From an uncultured Mailhella sp. (lineage in GTDB: Bacteria > Desulfobacterota > Desulfovibrionia > Desulfovibrionales > Desulfovibrionaceae): a DNA stretch of 64,000 bases. A program made the position numbers and the translations under genes. The notes beneath the pieces were generated by a model, which saw only the letters and a program-made list of their open reading frames with translations, ran no database searches and was not told the origin of the DNA. The stretch is taken from the NCBI RefSeq assembly GCF_944324995.1, contig NZ_CALUYL010000004.1, positions 52,846 through 116,845 on the forward strand. The letters are read 5' to 3'. Shown here piece after piece: positions 1 through 11,864 of the stretch; position 1 is the stretch's first letter; each line of letters starts with the position of its first letter.

Positions 1-89
1 TCGGGCGCAGTGTGCTTTTGTCCTGACGCCCGTGAGGGCGAACGCGGGACGTTGCCGAAACGCCGACGCAGGCAAACGCCGCGGGGCCG

Positions 90-1058
90 TCAGCTCCAGC
101 GGCTGGAGCGCTGCACCTTGCCTGCCGGCAGGGTTATCAGGCAGGAAGCCTGAGGCACACCTTCCATGAACGCCACCGGGCGGGACATGACGCACAGCGC
201 CGTGGCGAGGGCGTCCGCCTCCATGGCCGAGGCGGCCACCACGGAGGCGCCGGGAACCGTGGCGCAGAGGCCGTTTGCGGGATTCAGAATGTGATTGAGC
301 GCGCCTTTCCCGTCGAACCTGTTCTCATAGGTGCCGGACGTGGCCATGGCCTGATTCGTCAGATTGCGGACGGCCGGATAGGCGGTGTTGCCGCGATACT
401 TTTCCGGGTTTTCCACGGCCACGCGCCAGGGAGCGCCGTTTTTGCCGCCCTGAGCCACGATGTCTCCCCCGGCGTTGACCAGAAAGTTCCTCACGCCCGA
501 TTCGCGAAGCAGGCGCGCGCCTTCGTCGGCGATGTAGCCTTTGGCGATGCCGTCGAGACTCATTTTCATGCCGCTGCGGTCGAAGCGGATGTCGCTGCCT
601 GAGGCCTCAACGTGCGTCATGCCGATGAGTTCCGAAGCCTCGGCCGCTTCTTTGGCGTCGATGCCCGCCGAGGAGCGCTCCAGCACTTCCAGAAGCGAAA
701 GCACGGTGGGGTCGAAGGCTCCGCCAGTGAGAGCGTGCATGCGCGAGGCCGCCTGTACCACCGTGCGCAGCGGCGCGGGCGCATCCTTGAGGCGTCCGGC
801 GGCGTTGAGCTGGCCGAGGGCGGAGGCGCTGTCGAATCGGGTGAGCAGCGCTTCGAGCTCCGACATGCGTTCAAAGGCTCTGCCCACGGCGTCGGCCGCC
901 TGCATTTCGGAAACGCCGCTGGTCTTGATGGTGACGAACGTGCCCATCATGACGCGGGTTTCGGTGAAGGGGGCCGCGGTTCGGGCGAGCGCGGAAACGG
1001 GCAGAGCGGCTGCGGCGGCAGCGGTGAGACAGCGGAGAAAGAAGCGTCGGGTGAGCAT
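90..1058 (-). CDS. apbE: FAD:protein FMN transferase ApbE
   Basis: Last gene of the Rnf operon (322 aa). ApbE moves FMN from FAD onto Thr/Ser of target proteins; here the obvious target is RnfG, and in most Rnf complexes also RnfD. The N-terminus carries TRRFFLR, a twin-arginine-like motif, followed by an Ala-rich hydrophobic stretch and an AxA-type cleavage site near residue 25, so export to the periplasm is expected. There is no clear lipobox at that site. Conserved family segments are visible: SLDGIAKGYIAD (around residue 168) and NAGGDIVAQGG (around 195), plus the ATSGTYEN and HILNP motifs. The gene follows rnfB with a short gap and is probably cotranscribed with it. Family assignment is firm; the Tat route is inferred from the motif only. 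Confidence 0.95.
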   Translation of the reverse strand: MLTRRFFLRCLTAAAAAALPVSALARTAAPFTETRVMMGTFVTIKTSGVSEMQAADAVGRAFERMSELEALLTRFDSASALGQLNAAGRLKDAPAPLRTVVQAASRMHALTGGAFDPTVLSLLEVLERSSAGIDAKEAAEASELIGMTHVEASGSDIRFDRSGMKMSLDGIAKGYIADEGARLLRESGVRNFLVNAGGDIVAQGGKNGAPWRVAVENPEKYRGNTAYPAVRNLTNQAMATSGTYENRFDGKGALNHILNPANGLCATVPGASVVAASAMEADALATALCVMSRPVAFMEGVPQASCLITLPAGKVQRSSRWS

Positions 1059-1093
1059 GAAAACCTCGCAGAGGCGACGGAGGGAAGAGAAGA

Positions 1094-1960
1094 CTATTCG
1101 GCTTTTTCCTGGGCTCTGGCCTTTTCACAGGCTTCGGCCTGAGCGGCGAGCGCGGCTGCGCCGTGCAGACGCAGAATGCCGCGGGGGCAGGCCTTGGCGC
1201 AGGCCTGACCGCAGGAGTCGCCGTATTCCAGACAGAGCTTCTGATCGATCTGAATGCGGTCGTTCACCATGGCGATGGCCTTGGCCGGGCAGGTCTTGAC
1301 GCATTTTGAGCAGTGAATGCAGCCCACCTTGCACACGTCCATGACGGCCTTGAGCTTGTCCTGCGTGGAGCAGGTGATGGCCACGCGGGCGCGCTTGGGA
1401 ATGAGCTGGAGCACGTTTCTGGGGCAGATCTTGGTACATTTGCCGCAGCCTATGCACATGGATTCGTTGACTTCCACGATGAAGTTTTCCACGTGCAGGG
1501 CGCTCGTGAGGCATTCCTTGACGCAGTCGCCGAAGCCGAGGCAGGAAAATCCGCACTGATCCGAACCGTGATGCAGGGCGGCGGCCGCGGCGCAGGAGGG
1601 GATGCCCTTGTAGTCGAAGCGGCGGGCCACCTGACCGGCGTTCTTGTCGCAGCGGCGGTAGGCGACGAGCGGCTCCATTTCGGTGGTCAGCTTGCCGGTG
1701 AGTTCGCCGATGGCGGAAGCCACCTTGGCGCCGCCGACCACGCACAGGTTCGGCGGAATGGAAGGATCATGCACCACGGCGTTGGCATAGCCTTCGCAGC
1801 CGGCGTAGCCGCAGCCGCCGCAGTTGGCGCCGGGCAGGCTGTCGGTAACTTTTCCCACCATGGGATCCTCATGGACGGCGAAGACGCGGGAGGCGACGGA
1901 AAGCAGGACGGCGGCCACAAAGCCGAGTCCGGTAAGAGCAAGTATGGAGTAGAGAACCAT
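1094..1960 (-). CDS. rnfB: Rnf complex iron-sulfur subunit RnfB
   Basis: RnfB (288 aa) accepts electrons from reduced ferredoxin and passes them into the membrane complex. The first 25 or so residues form a membrane anchor. It is followed by the [4Fe-4S] domain signature NCGGCGYAGCEGYA (around residues 47-60). Several ferredoxin-type clusters follow, including CIGCGKCTKICP and CIHCSKCVKTCP, and a C-terminal CGQACAKACP. The length and Cys pattern match clostridial/Desulfovibrio RnfB, which is longer than the enterobacterial RsxB. It lies between rnfA and apbE on the same strand. The assignment is secure. Confidence 0.96.
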   Translation of the reverse strand: MVLYSILALTGLGFVAAVLLSVASRVFAVHEDPMVGKVTDSLPGANCGGCGYAGCEGYANAVVHDPSIPPNLCVVGGAKVASAIGELTGKLTTEMEPLVAYRRCDKNAGQVARRFDYKGIPSCAAAAALHHGSDQCGFSCLGFGDCVKECLTSALHVENFIVEVNESMCIGCGKCTKICPRNVLQLIPKRARVAITCSTQDKLKAVMDVCKVGCIHCSKCVKTCPAKAIAMVNDRIQIDQKLCLEYGDSCGQACAKACPRGILRLHGAAALAAQAEACEKARAQEKAE

Positions 1961-2014
1961 GAGCGACGTCCTTATGCTGACGATGGAAAGCTGTCGAAGC
2001 GGGAGCGGCCCCGC

Positions 2015-2587
2015 CTACACCATGCCCTTGAAGGCCATGAAGGACAGAGACATGATGCCTGCCATGATGAGCGCGATGGGCGTGCCCGCAAGAGCGCTGG
2101 GAACGCGGCAGGTTTCCAGACGTTCGCGCACGCCGGCCATGAGCAGCAGGGCCAGCAGAAAGCCTGCGCCCGTGGCAAAGGCGTAGAGCAGGGAATCGAC
2201 GAGGTTGTACTGTTCTCTCTGCACGAGCAGCGTTACGCCGAGCACGCAGCAGTTCGTGGTGATGAGCGGAAGAAAGATGCCGAGCGAGGCGTACAGCGGC
2301 GGAACGGCCTTTTTGAGGAACATTTCCACAAACTGCACGAGCGAGGCGATGATGAGAATGAACACCAGCGTCTGCAGGTATTCCAGATGGGTGGGAACCA
2401 GCAGATATTTCTGCACGAGCCATGTACACAGCGTGGCCATGACGGTGACGAAAATGACGGAGGTGCCCATGCCGAGGGCTACGCCTTTTTCCTTGGAGCA
2501 TCCCAGATAGGGGCAGTTGCCCAGGTTCTGGGAGAGCACGATGTTGTTGACGAATATGGCGGAAATGAAAACTTCAAAAACGCTCAT
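2015..2587 (-). CDS. rnfA: Rnf complex membrane subunit RnfA
   Basis: RnfA (190 aa) is one of two homologous integral membrane subunits, with RnfE, that form the ion-conducting core and share a [2Fe-2S] centre in solved complexes. Six hydrophobic segments can be read. The typical N-terminal NNIVLSQNLGNCPYLGCS (around residues 14-31) and ITTNCCVLGV (around 109) supply the conserved Cys residues. Length equals the family norm. It sits between rnfE and rnfB in the conserved CDGEAB order. Confidence 0.96.
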   Translation of the reverse strand: MSVFEVFISAIFVNNIVLSQNLGNCPYLGCSKEKGVALGMGTSVIFVTVMATLCTWLVQKYLLVPTHLEYLQTLVFILIIASLVQFVEMFLKKAVPPLYASLGIFLPLITTNCCVLGVTLLVQREQYNLVDSLLYAFATGAGFLLALLLMAGVRERLETCRVPSALAGTPIALIMAGIMSLSFMAFKGMV

Positions 2588-2652
2588 GGGCGTTCTCCTT
2601 GTCGTCTGCCGGTCGCTCTGCCTCAGCGGGGGCGGTGGCGGCCGTGGCTGGT

Positions 2653-3336
2653 TCAGTCTTTATTGCTGCGTCCCAGGGCGCAGGCGCGGCAGCCGCCGCA
2701 GGGCGAAGGCAGTTCTTCGGAATTTTCGCGGCTCTTCTTCATGAGCTGACGGTGCGTGCCGTAGTTCATGGCGGCGAGGGTGAGCCCCAGGCAGAGGAAG
2801 GCGCCGGGCGCTTCCACCATGATGGTGAAAGGCTGGAAGCCGTCCCACATGACGGGGTGACCGAACCAGGTTCCCGCGCCGAGAATTTCCCGGATGGAGC
2901 CGAGGAAGGTGAGCGACATGGTGAAGCCGAGCCCCATGCCGAGGCCGTCGGCGATGGCGAGATGCACGGGGTTCTTGGCGGCAAAGGCTTCGGCGCGGCC
3001 GAGAATGATGCAGTTCACCACGATGAGCGGCACGAAGATGCCGAGCTGCAGATACAAGGGGTAGGCGTAGGCCTGCATGAGCAGTTCCACGGCCACCACG
3101 AGCGTGGCGGAAATGGTGATGAAGCAGGCGATGCGCACCTTGGAGGGAATGATGTTGCGCACCATGGAGATGAGCATGTTGGAGAGGGTGAGCACGAAGA
3201 GCACGGCCATGCCCATGCCCACGCCGCTGGAAGCGCTCTTGGTTACGGCGAGCACGGGGCACAGGCCCAGAAGCAGCCGGAACGGAGGAAGTTCCTTCCA
3301 CAGACCCTTGGTCAGTTCCTGCATGAAGCGATTCAT
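2653..3336 (-). CDS. rnfE: Rnf complex membrane subunit RnfE
   Basis: RnfE (227 aa) is the paralogue of RnfA. It contains LCPVLAVTKSASSGVGMG near residues 25-42 and the conserved IVVNCIILGRAEAFA segment near 104-118. Six membrane helices are expected. The C-terminal tail ends in a CGGCRACALG segment that contributes three extra cysteines beyond the core fold; whether they bind metal cannot be told from sequence. It lies 10 nt downstream of rnfG, consistent with an operon. Confidence 0.95.
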   Translation of the reverse strand: MNRFMQELTKGLWKELPPFRLLLGLCPVLAVTKSASSGVGMGMAVLFVLTLSNMLISMVRNIIPSKVRIACFITISATLVVAVELLMQAYAYPLYLQLGIFVPLIVVNCIILGRAEAFAAKNPVHLAIADGLGMGLGFTMSLTFLGSIREILGAGTWFGHPVMWDGFQPFTIMVEAPGAFLCLGLTLAAMNYGTHRQLMKKSRENSEELPSPCGGCRACALGRSNKD

Positions 3337-3346
3337 GGTTCCTCCG

Positions 3347-3922
3347 TTATTTCCACGTCTCCAGAAGGAGGGGCTTGAGTTCCTGATAGACGGCCACGGC
3401 GCTGTCCACCGCGCCCATGACGCCGTTGGACGAAACCGTGGCGCCGGAAACGGCGTCGATGTCGCCGCCCTGGCTTCTCAGCTTGACGGGCAGGCTCTTG
3501 CCGGGAAACTGCTTCAGAAAGGCGGGTTCCTTGACTCTGGTGCCCACGCCTGCGGTTTCCTTCATGGTGGTGATGCCTATGCCGGCAAGGGTGTCGTTCT
3601 GCACGTTGAATCCGACCACCACGCCGAGATCGCCGCCGTAGCCGCTGCCGAACTGTTCCACGGCAACGCCGACGAGCTTTCCCTTCTTCATGCTGGGAAA
3701 GACGTTGACGGTGCGGCCGTCCTTCAGGGTGAAGGCGCGGCGGTCGTTGATGGGAGAATTGTCGGCGTCCTTGAACACGTCCAGAATGGCGGGGCCCTGA
3801 ACGAAGGTGAGCGCCTGGCTTTCGATGCGGGAAGCCGTGGTCATTTTAAGGTAGGAGAGGCAGAATCCGGCCGTGCCGCACAGGATGGACAGCACGAGTA
3901 TCATTTGAACAATGCTTTTCAT
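3347..3922 (-). CDS. rnfG: Rnf complex FMN-binding subunit RnfG
   Basis: RnfG (191 aa) is a membrane-anchored periplasmic flavoprotein with covalent FMN. I place the start at the ATG at 3922, which overlaps the rnfD stop by 4 nt (ATGA coupling); a longer upstream reading frame is only antisense-type shadow of rnfD. An N-terminal helix (residues 5-25) anchors the protein. The FMN-binding domain carries AVSGATVSSNGV near residues 159-170, and the Thr in SGAT is the expected flavinylation site for ApbE. Family and start are both well supported. Confidence 0.95.
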   Translation of the reverse strand: MKSIVQMILVLSILCGTAGFCLSYLKMTTASRIESQALTFVQGPAILDVFKDADNSPINDRRAFTLKDGRTVNVFPSMKKGKLVGVAVEQFGSGYGGDLGVVVGFNVQNDTLAGIGITTMKETAGVGTRVKEPAFLKQFPGKSLPVKLRSQGGDIDAVSGATVSSNGVMGAVDSAVAVYQELKPLLLETWK

Positions 3923-4920
3923 GCGTTGGTCCCCCCTTTGCGGCTGAACGCGCGTGCGGCCTTTCCGGGCTTCGTGCCGAAGGGGTGCGAGCGGATAAGG
4001 GCAAACATGGGCGCAAGCAGGTTGATGAGCATGACGGCAAAGGGCGCGCCGTCGGTGTAGATGCCGAAGGTTCTGATGAGCAGCACGAGAATGCCGCCGG
4101 TGAGACCGTAGAGCAGCATGGGCAGGCGGCGATGCGGCGAGCAGGAGTCTTCCGTGGCGAGGAAGAAGGCGGCGAGCACGGTCGAGCCGCTGAAGATGTG
4201 GAAGAGAGGCCCGGCGCTCAGAGCGGGATCGGCCAGATGCAGCGCGGATGCGGAAAGAAACACGCCGACGAGGAATGAGAACGGCACTTCCCAGCGGATG
4301 ACGCCGCGCAGGGCTAGATACATGCCGCCGAGAAAGAGCGCGCCGGACTGCGCGGCTCCGAGACCGCCGAGCTGACGGCCGAGCAGCAGGTCGGAGAGCG
4401 GGAAGTCCGCCACGGCCGCGCCGCCGAAGTACTTGGCCTTGAGCAGGGGATCGATGAGCGAGGTGTGCAGCACCGAGGCCGTGGGATCCATGTAGAGCGG
4501 GAAGGAAACGAACACCAGGGCCCAGCCCACGAGGGTGGCGTTGACCTGGTTGGCGCCGTAGCCGCCGAAGGCCATGCGGCCTATGCCCATGGCGCACGCC
4601 GCGGCAATGACCACGAGCCACCACGGGGCGGAAACGGGCAGCAGAAAGGCGAGCAGCAGGCCGGTAATGGCGGCGGTGCCGTTGTCCTGGCTGAGCTTCT
4701 GCTTCATGAGCGTCTGGCAGACGGCTTCGGTGACGAGTGAGACCACCACGGCGAGCGCCATGACTCGGGCCGCCGGCATGCCCCACTGAATCAGACTCAG
4801 CACCACGGCCGGGGCGAGCGCTATGAGCGTGTGGATGCTGTTTTTACGTATGGTGCGCCCGCAGTGCCAGAAGGGGGGCGTGCTGATGGCAAGGAGAATA
4901 TCGTTGTTGGAATTGCTCAT
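3919..4920 (-). CDS. rnfD: Rnf complex membrane subunit RnfD
   Basis: RnfD (333 aa) is the integral membrane flavoprotein of the Rnf complex, related to NqrB. The N-terminus has the typical SPPFWHCG-like block (here STPPFWHCGRTIRK, residues 13-26). The conserved GGYGANQVNATLVGWA segment is present near residue 117, with multiple hydrophobic helices throughout. Where family members usually show a D..[ST]GAT flavinylation motif, this protein reads MDPTASVLHTSL, so the canonical acceptor motif is not visible. It overlaps rnfG by 4 nt and follows rnfC. Identity is firm; its flavin status is open. Confidence 0.94.
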   Translation of the reverse strand: MSNSNNDILLAISTPPFWHCGRTIRKNSIHTLIALAPAVVLSLIQWGMPAARVMALAVVVSLVTEAVCQTLMKQKLSQDNGTAAITGLLLAFLLPVSAPWWLVVIAAACAMGIGRMAFGGYGANQVNATLVGWALVFVSFPLYMDPTASVLHTSLIDPLLKAKYFGGAAVADFPLSDLLLGRQLGGLGAAQSGALFLGGMYLALRGVIRWEVPFSFLVGVFLSASALHLADPALSAGPLFHIFSGSTVLAAFFLATEDSCSPHRRLPMLLYGLTGGILVLLIRTFGIYTDGAPFAVMLINLLAPMFALIRSHPFGTKPGKAARAFSRKGGTNA

Positions 4921-4962
4921 GTCTGTTCTCTCTGATGTGCTCGCGGCGTGCGCGGATAGAGG

Positions 4963-6204
4963 CTAGCCCTTGCTGACCGGCTCGACGGGAGTGAGGCTTG
5001 CAAGGCGTTCCTCTTCCGCGAGCCTTTTGACGGCAAGACGTATGTACTGAAGCACGGGCCGACGCGCGATGCACACGTAGCCGCAGAGCCCGCAGTCGAC
5101 GCAGAGCCGGAAGTTTTCCTTCCGGGACATGTTGTATTTGCCGAATTCCGCGTAGCGGCTGAGCATGCGCGGATCGATGCGGGTGGGGCATATCTGGATG
5201 CACGCGCCGCAGTTGATGCAGGCGCTGTCGCCCTCGATAGGCGGCACTTCCCCGGCGTTCACCACGAAGAAGCCGTACGCGCCCTTGGTGATGCTTCGAT
5301 CAAGCCTGTCCAGACTTTCGCCGCGAAGCGGACCGCCGCGGAGAATGGTGTCTCCGCTTTTCAGCGTGATGTGCGAAAATTCCAGAAGCTCGCCCACCAG
5401 ACTGCCGTTCTTCACGATGTAGTTGGCCCATTCCGTGGCCGTGCCGATGGTGATGACGGTTTCCATGAGCGGCAGGCCGGTGGTACCCACGCGGCCGAGG
5501 CTCCACACGTTGTGCAGGCCCACGGCAGCCACGTCCGGCGGGGCTTCCTCGCCGGTGACTTCCTTGATGAGCAGCTCGTTCACGCTGTTGGGATAGGTGG
5601 GATCCACCTCCACGGTTTTCACGCCGGAAATGGGCGAGGAGCATCCCGTGGGAACGGCCATGATGATTTCGTCGGCGCGGCGCAGGCGGCGCTGCAGTTC
5701 AAGGCCGGTGCGGATTTCGTCGGCATGCTGGGCGAGCATGGGTTCCGCCCAGCAGACGCCCGGCTCGGGATTGAGCGCGTTCACGATGAGGGTTTTGGCC
5801 CGGCAGCCCAGAGAGCGCGTGTTGACGCCCATCTTTTTGATGGTCAGCACGAGCTCCTCGCCTTCCTTGCCCTCGCGGAGAAGATCGACGGGTTCAGGCA
5901 GATCGGGAAACGTGCCGGGTTCCATGTCTGCGGGATTCACGGCGTCCACAAAGACGCTGCGGGCGTTGATTTCCGTAATCACGCCGTAGATGGGGGCGTG
6001 CAGATCGCCTTTTTCCAGCGAGGGATGTTCGGCCAGCAGCATGCCGGGGTACACGAACGTCTTCTTCTTGACGCCCGCAACCATGGTGAATCCTTCACGG
6101 TTGAGGCGAATCCTCCTGGGGGCGGGGCCTTCGCCGAACGGTCTCTGTTCGTTGTAGACAAGGCGGAATCGAGGATCCCTTATCATCCTAAAAAACTGTT
6201 TCAT
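4963..6204 (-). CDS. rnfC: Rnf complex NADH/ferredoxin-type subunit RnfC
   Basis: RnfC (413 aa) is the peripheral subunit with homology to NuoF that exchanges electrons with NAD(H). Two [4Fe-4S] sites are visible at the C-terminal half: CINCGACIQICP and CVDCGLCGYVCI (around residues 327-338 and 366-377). The protein ends soon after in a basic segment without the long repeat-rich tail of gammaproteobacterial RnfC. The start ATG at 6204 is 16 nt downstream of the cytochrome gene. It is the first true rnf gene of the operon. Confidence 0.95.
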   Translation of the reverse strand: MKQFFRMIRDPRFRLVYNEQRPFGEGPAPRRIRLNREGFTMVAGVKKKTFVYPGMLLAEHPSLEKGDLHAPIYGVITEINARSVFVDAVNPADMEPGTFPDLPEPVDLLREGKEGEELVLTIKKMGVNTRSLGCRAKTLIVNALNPEPGVCWAEPMLAQHADEIRTGLELQRRLRRADEIIMAVPTGCSSPISGVKTVEVDPTYPNSVNELLIKEVTGEEAPPDVAAVGLHNVWSLGRVGTTGLPLMETVITIGTATEWANYIVKNGSLVGELLEFSHITLKSGDTILRGGPLRGESLDRLDRSITKGAYGFFVVNAGEVPPIEGDSACINCGACIQICPTRIDPRMLSRYAEFGKYNMSRKENFRLCVDCGLCGYVCIARRPVLQYIRLAVKRLAEEERLASLTPVEPVSKG

Positions 6205-6219
6205 GGCTATTCCCCGTCT

Positions 6220-6969
6220 CTATTTCGTATGGCATTGCGCACAGTTGTCCACGGGGCCTCCCTGCTTTTCGTGGCAGGAGATGCACAGACCGTGGTAGGC
6301 CGACATGACTCCGGGAACCAGTCGGGAGGGTTCGGTCTCGTGGCAGGTGGAGCAGGGAACAAGCGCGCTCTTGGGGAGTCTGCCCTGCATCTGCAGGTCG
6401 CGTGACGCCGTGGCGGTGTGGCAGGTCGCGCACGAGGACATGTCGTCCTTCCGGAAGGCGTCCTCATGGCAGCTGGCGCAGCGCGTATGCACGGCGTTCT
6501 TCAGGGAGAGAATCGGCCCCATGTCGGTCTTGCGGTCATGGCAGTTCGCGCAGTTCTGAGGCCGGGCCTCTATCTGCGGGCCGTGATGACACGACGTGCA
6601 CTCGAGCTTGAATTCCTTCGTATGCCTGGAGTGCCCCCACTTCTTGTGCGAGAGCGTCATGTGATGACAGGTCGCGCAGGTGGAAGGATCCATGGTGTAG
6701 GAGTGTCCTTTAAAGGATGCGTCGAATTCCAGGCCGTGGCAGCTCTTGCAGCTCACTCCGGCCTGTTCCGGCGTCGGCGCGTCGTGATGGCAGGTCAGAC
6801 AGTCGATGCCGAGTTTTTCGGCGTGGGCTCCGTGGTTGAAGACCACACGGCCGGCCGAGTTGTCCATGAGAATTCTGTTGGGAAGAGGGTCGGATTTCTC
6901 CGGCATAAGATATCCTCCCACAGCCAGAATCAGCAGCGCGCCAGTCAGGATATATGTTACGTTACGCAA
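6220..6969 (-). CDS. dhcA: Rnf-associated decahaem cytochrome c
   Basis: A 249-aa exported or membrane-anchored cytochrome with ten CXXCH haem sites (CLTCH, CKSCH, CATCH, CTSCH, CANCH, CASCH, CATCH, CSTCH, CISCH, CAQCH). Residues 5-20 form a hydrophobic signal or anchor. The frame starts at TTG (6969), preceded by a GGGGGAGAAGACA ribosome-binding region; I see no better ATG upstream. Known Desulfovibrio Rnf loci begin with a similar decahaem protein thought to link the complex to the periplasmic cytochrome c3 pool. It is the first gene of the operon, so the promoter should lie upstream of 6970. The symbol follows that usage. Confidence 0.9.
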   Translation of the reverse strand: MRNVTYILTGALLILAVGGYLMPEKSDPLPNRILMDNSAGRVVFNHGAHAEKLGIDCLTCHHDAPTPEQAGVSCKSCHGLEFDASFKGHSYTMDPSTCATCHHMTLSHKKWGHSRHTKEFKLECTSCHHGPQIEARPQNCANCHDRKTDMGPILSLKNAVHTRCASCHEDAFRKDDMSSCATCHTATASRDLQMQGRLPKSALVPCSTCHETEPSRLVPGVMSAYHGLCISCHEKQGGPVDNCAQCHTK

Positions 6970-7810
6970 TGTCTTCTCCCCCTGATTTAGCTTTTTTCAT
7001 ATAACATGTTTCATTGGTTGAGAAGGGGTAAAAACATAATTTTCACATGTTATTGCTTACTTATCAGTTGATTTTTTTGTAATTTTTCTTTTTGTCGTTC
7101 AAAACGGAACTTGGCGGAAGAAAGGAGGCCTCGTTGGCGCATCATCCTTTTTTTCTTGGATGAAATGGACATGCGCCGTCGGATCGCCTGAGGAGTTGAG
7201 ACGCTGCGTTTTGCGCAAAAGGACGGACGCCGCGCGGAGAGCATCGGCACGAGCTGCCGGAACGAAGGGCCCATTGCGCGGCGATGAAAAACGGCAGATG
7301 CGGGTATTATATGTAATATATTTATATTATTATGAAAAATAAATGAATTGACATTGCTCTCCTGTTGCGTATATGTGAAAAATTTTTTTTGTTGTCGTGT
7401 GAGAAACTTATCGGCGTTGTGACAACTCCGCGCCATGTCACATGTTCCCGGGAAGGGGCGGAACAGGCATTTCCCGAGCGTTCGGGAAGGCGGGAACATG
7501 TTGTCGGACAAGCGTCGGGCCGTGTCTGACCGACTCCGGTCCGCCGGGAATCGGCGCTGCTTTGCAGCAGGGCGCGCAGGCAGAGACGGATTGCCGGGAA
7601 CGTGACGCGCGGCAGGGCGTCTTCCGGGAGGCCTGGCGTCATGCTCATCGGCAAAGGGAAGCCTGAAAGCGGCGTTTCTTCCCGGCGTCGCGTGTTCGGG
7701 GCGCTTTCGGCGTCGTACGGCGGACGCGCCTGGCTTCCCTCCCCGCGACAGCCGTGTCGGGACTCGATTTTTTTTCTCGACTCTGGCATGGTCGGCGCAA
7801 AGGAGATCGC
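6970..7810. other. 841-nt intergenic region, rich in inverted repeats
   Basis: Divergent gap between the Rnf operon (leftward) and the phosphodiesterase gene (rightward). Short frames here look unlike any family I know and have no credible start sites. Visible structure: ATAACATGT at 7001-7009 with ACATGTTAT at 7045-7053; TGTGAC at 7418-7423 with GTCACA at 7437-7442; and the nested repeat listed separately at 7440-7501. The AT-rich half next to the cytochrome gene is the likely Rnf promoter region, but I cannot pick a clear -35/-10 pair. Confidence 0.6.
7440..7501. repeat. Nested inverted repeat
   Basis: Outer arms ACATGTTCCCG (7440-7450) and CGGGAACATGT (7491-7501) are perfectly complementary over 11 nt. 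Inside lie TTCCCGA (7471-7477) and TCGGGAA (7482-7488), a hairpin with a 4-nt loop. The left arm also runs into the palindrome TTCCCGGGAA (7445-7454). It could be a structured RNA, or clustered binding sites for a dimeric regulator. Confidence 0.55.
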
Positions 7811-8359
7811 ATGAAAAAACTCATCATTGCTTCCGATATTCACGGTTCGGCCCGCTGGTGCGGCCGACTGCTGGAATACTTTGAAAAGGAGAACGCCGAC
7901 AGACTGCTCATTCTCGGCGACATTCTCTATCACGGCCCGCGCAACGATCTGCCGGAGGAATACGCGCCGAAAAAGGTCATGGCCATGCTCAATCCTTTGC
8001 GCGAGAAGCTGCTGTGCGTGCGCGGCAACTGCGACGGCGAAGTGGATCAGATGGTGCTGGACTTTCCCATCATGGCGGAATACGCCGTGCTGACGCTCGG
8101 CAATGCCGAGGCCTATGCGACGCACGGCCATCACTACAACGAAAAGACGCCGCCCCCGTTCCCTTCCGGCAGCATCCTGTTGTACGGTCACACGCATGTG
8201 CCCGTGTGCAACAGGCACGAAGGCTTTGTGGCCATGAACCCCGGCTCCGTTTCCATTCCCAAGGAAGGCAGCGCCCACAGCTGCATGCTGTGGGAGAACG
8301 GCGTGTTTCGCTGGCTGAATCTTGAGGACGGCTCCGTGTATCGGGAGTGCTCCTTCTGA
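7811..8359 (+). CDS. YfcE/MJ0936-type phosphodiesterase
   Basis: A 182-aa metallophosphoesterase of the YfcE family. The metal-binding motifs appear in order: SDIHGS (residues 8-13), LGDILYHGPRND (36-47), RGNCD (around 75), THGHHYN (around 102) and YGHTHVP (around 124). YfcE proteins hydrolyse phosphodiesters in vitro; the natural substrate is usually unclear. I chose the ATG at 7811, directly preceding the conserved KKLIIASDIHG and preceded by AGGAG. The longer frame adds an unlikely N-terminus. It is a single-gene unit closed by a strong terminator. Confidence 0.93.
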   Translation: MKKLIIASDIHGSARWCGRLLEYFEKENADRLLILGDILYHGPRNDLPEEYAPKKVMAMLNPLREKLLCVRGNCDGEVDQMVLDFPIMAEYAVLTLGNAEAYATHGHHYNEKTPPPFPSGSILLYGHTHVPVCNRHEGFVAMNPGSVSIPKEGSAHSCMLWENGVFRWLNLEDGSVYRECSF

Positions 8360-8364
8360 TAAAA

Positions 8365-8407
8365 AAACGCGCCTCTTTCCCGCAGCGGACGAGGCGCGTT
8401 TTTTTTT
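8365..8407 (+). terminator. Rho-independent terminator after the phosphodiesterase gene
   Basis: Arms AAACGCGCCTC (8365-8375) and GAGGCGCGTTT (8391-8401) form a GC-rich stem followed by a run of T. It lies 6 nt after the stop codon. Confidence 0.9.
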
Positions 8408-8522
8408 TGCGATGGTTCTGCTCCGGCGCGGCGGGGGAGCTTTTGGTTGCTCGGCCGTTTTTGCCGTCCGCGTGACGGGAGCGTGTTGCCGGGCGATCTT
8501 CCCGGAGCGCGGCCGACCTCGG

Positions 8523-11799
<3,277 letters not shown>

Positions 11800-11835
11800 T
11801 ATCCCGTCGGGTATCGAAAAAGCCCCTTGCCGCAC

Positions 11836-11864
11836 TTGCGCGTTGGTGTTTTATTGGATATGAT
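11836..11864 (+). promoter_or_regulatory. Sigma-70-type promoter for the Mop-domain gene
   Basis: TTGCGC (11836-11841), a 17-nt spacer, then TATGAT (11859-11864). The start codon is about 130 nt downstream, leaving a fairly long leader in which I recognise no riboswitch. Confidence 0.55.

Noticed and set aside
1..89. Terminator after apbE
   Set aside because: A short GCCC/GGGC stem exists at about 27-40, but the T tract on the minus strand is missing and the window ends here.
7322..8278. A 318-residue minus-strand frame across the phosphodiesterase gene
   Set aside because: It is antisense to a gene with all metallophosphoesterase motifs and has no sensible start.
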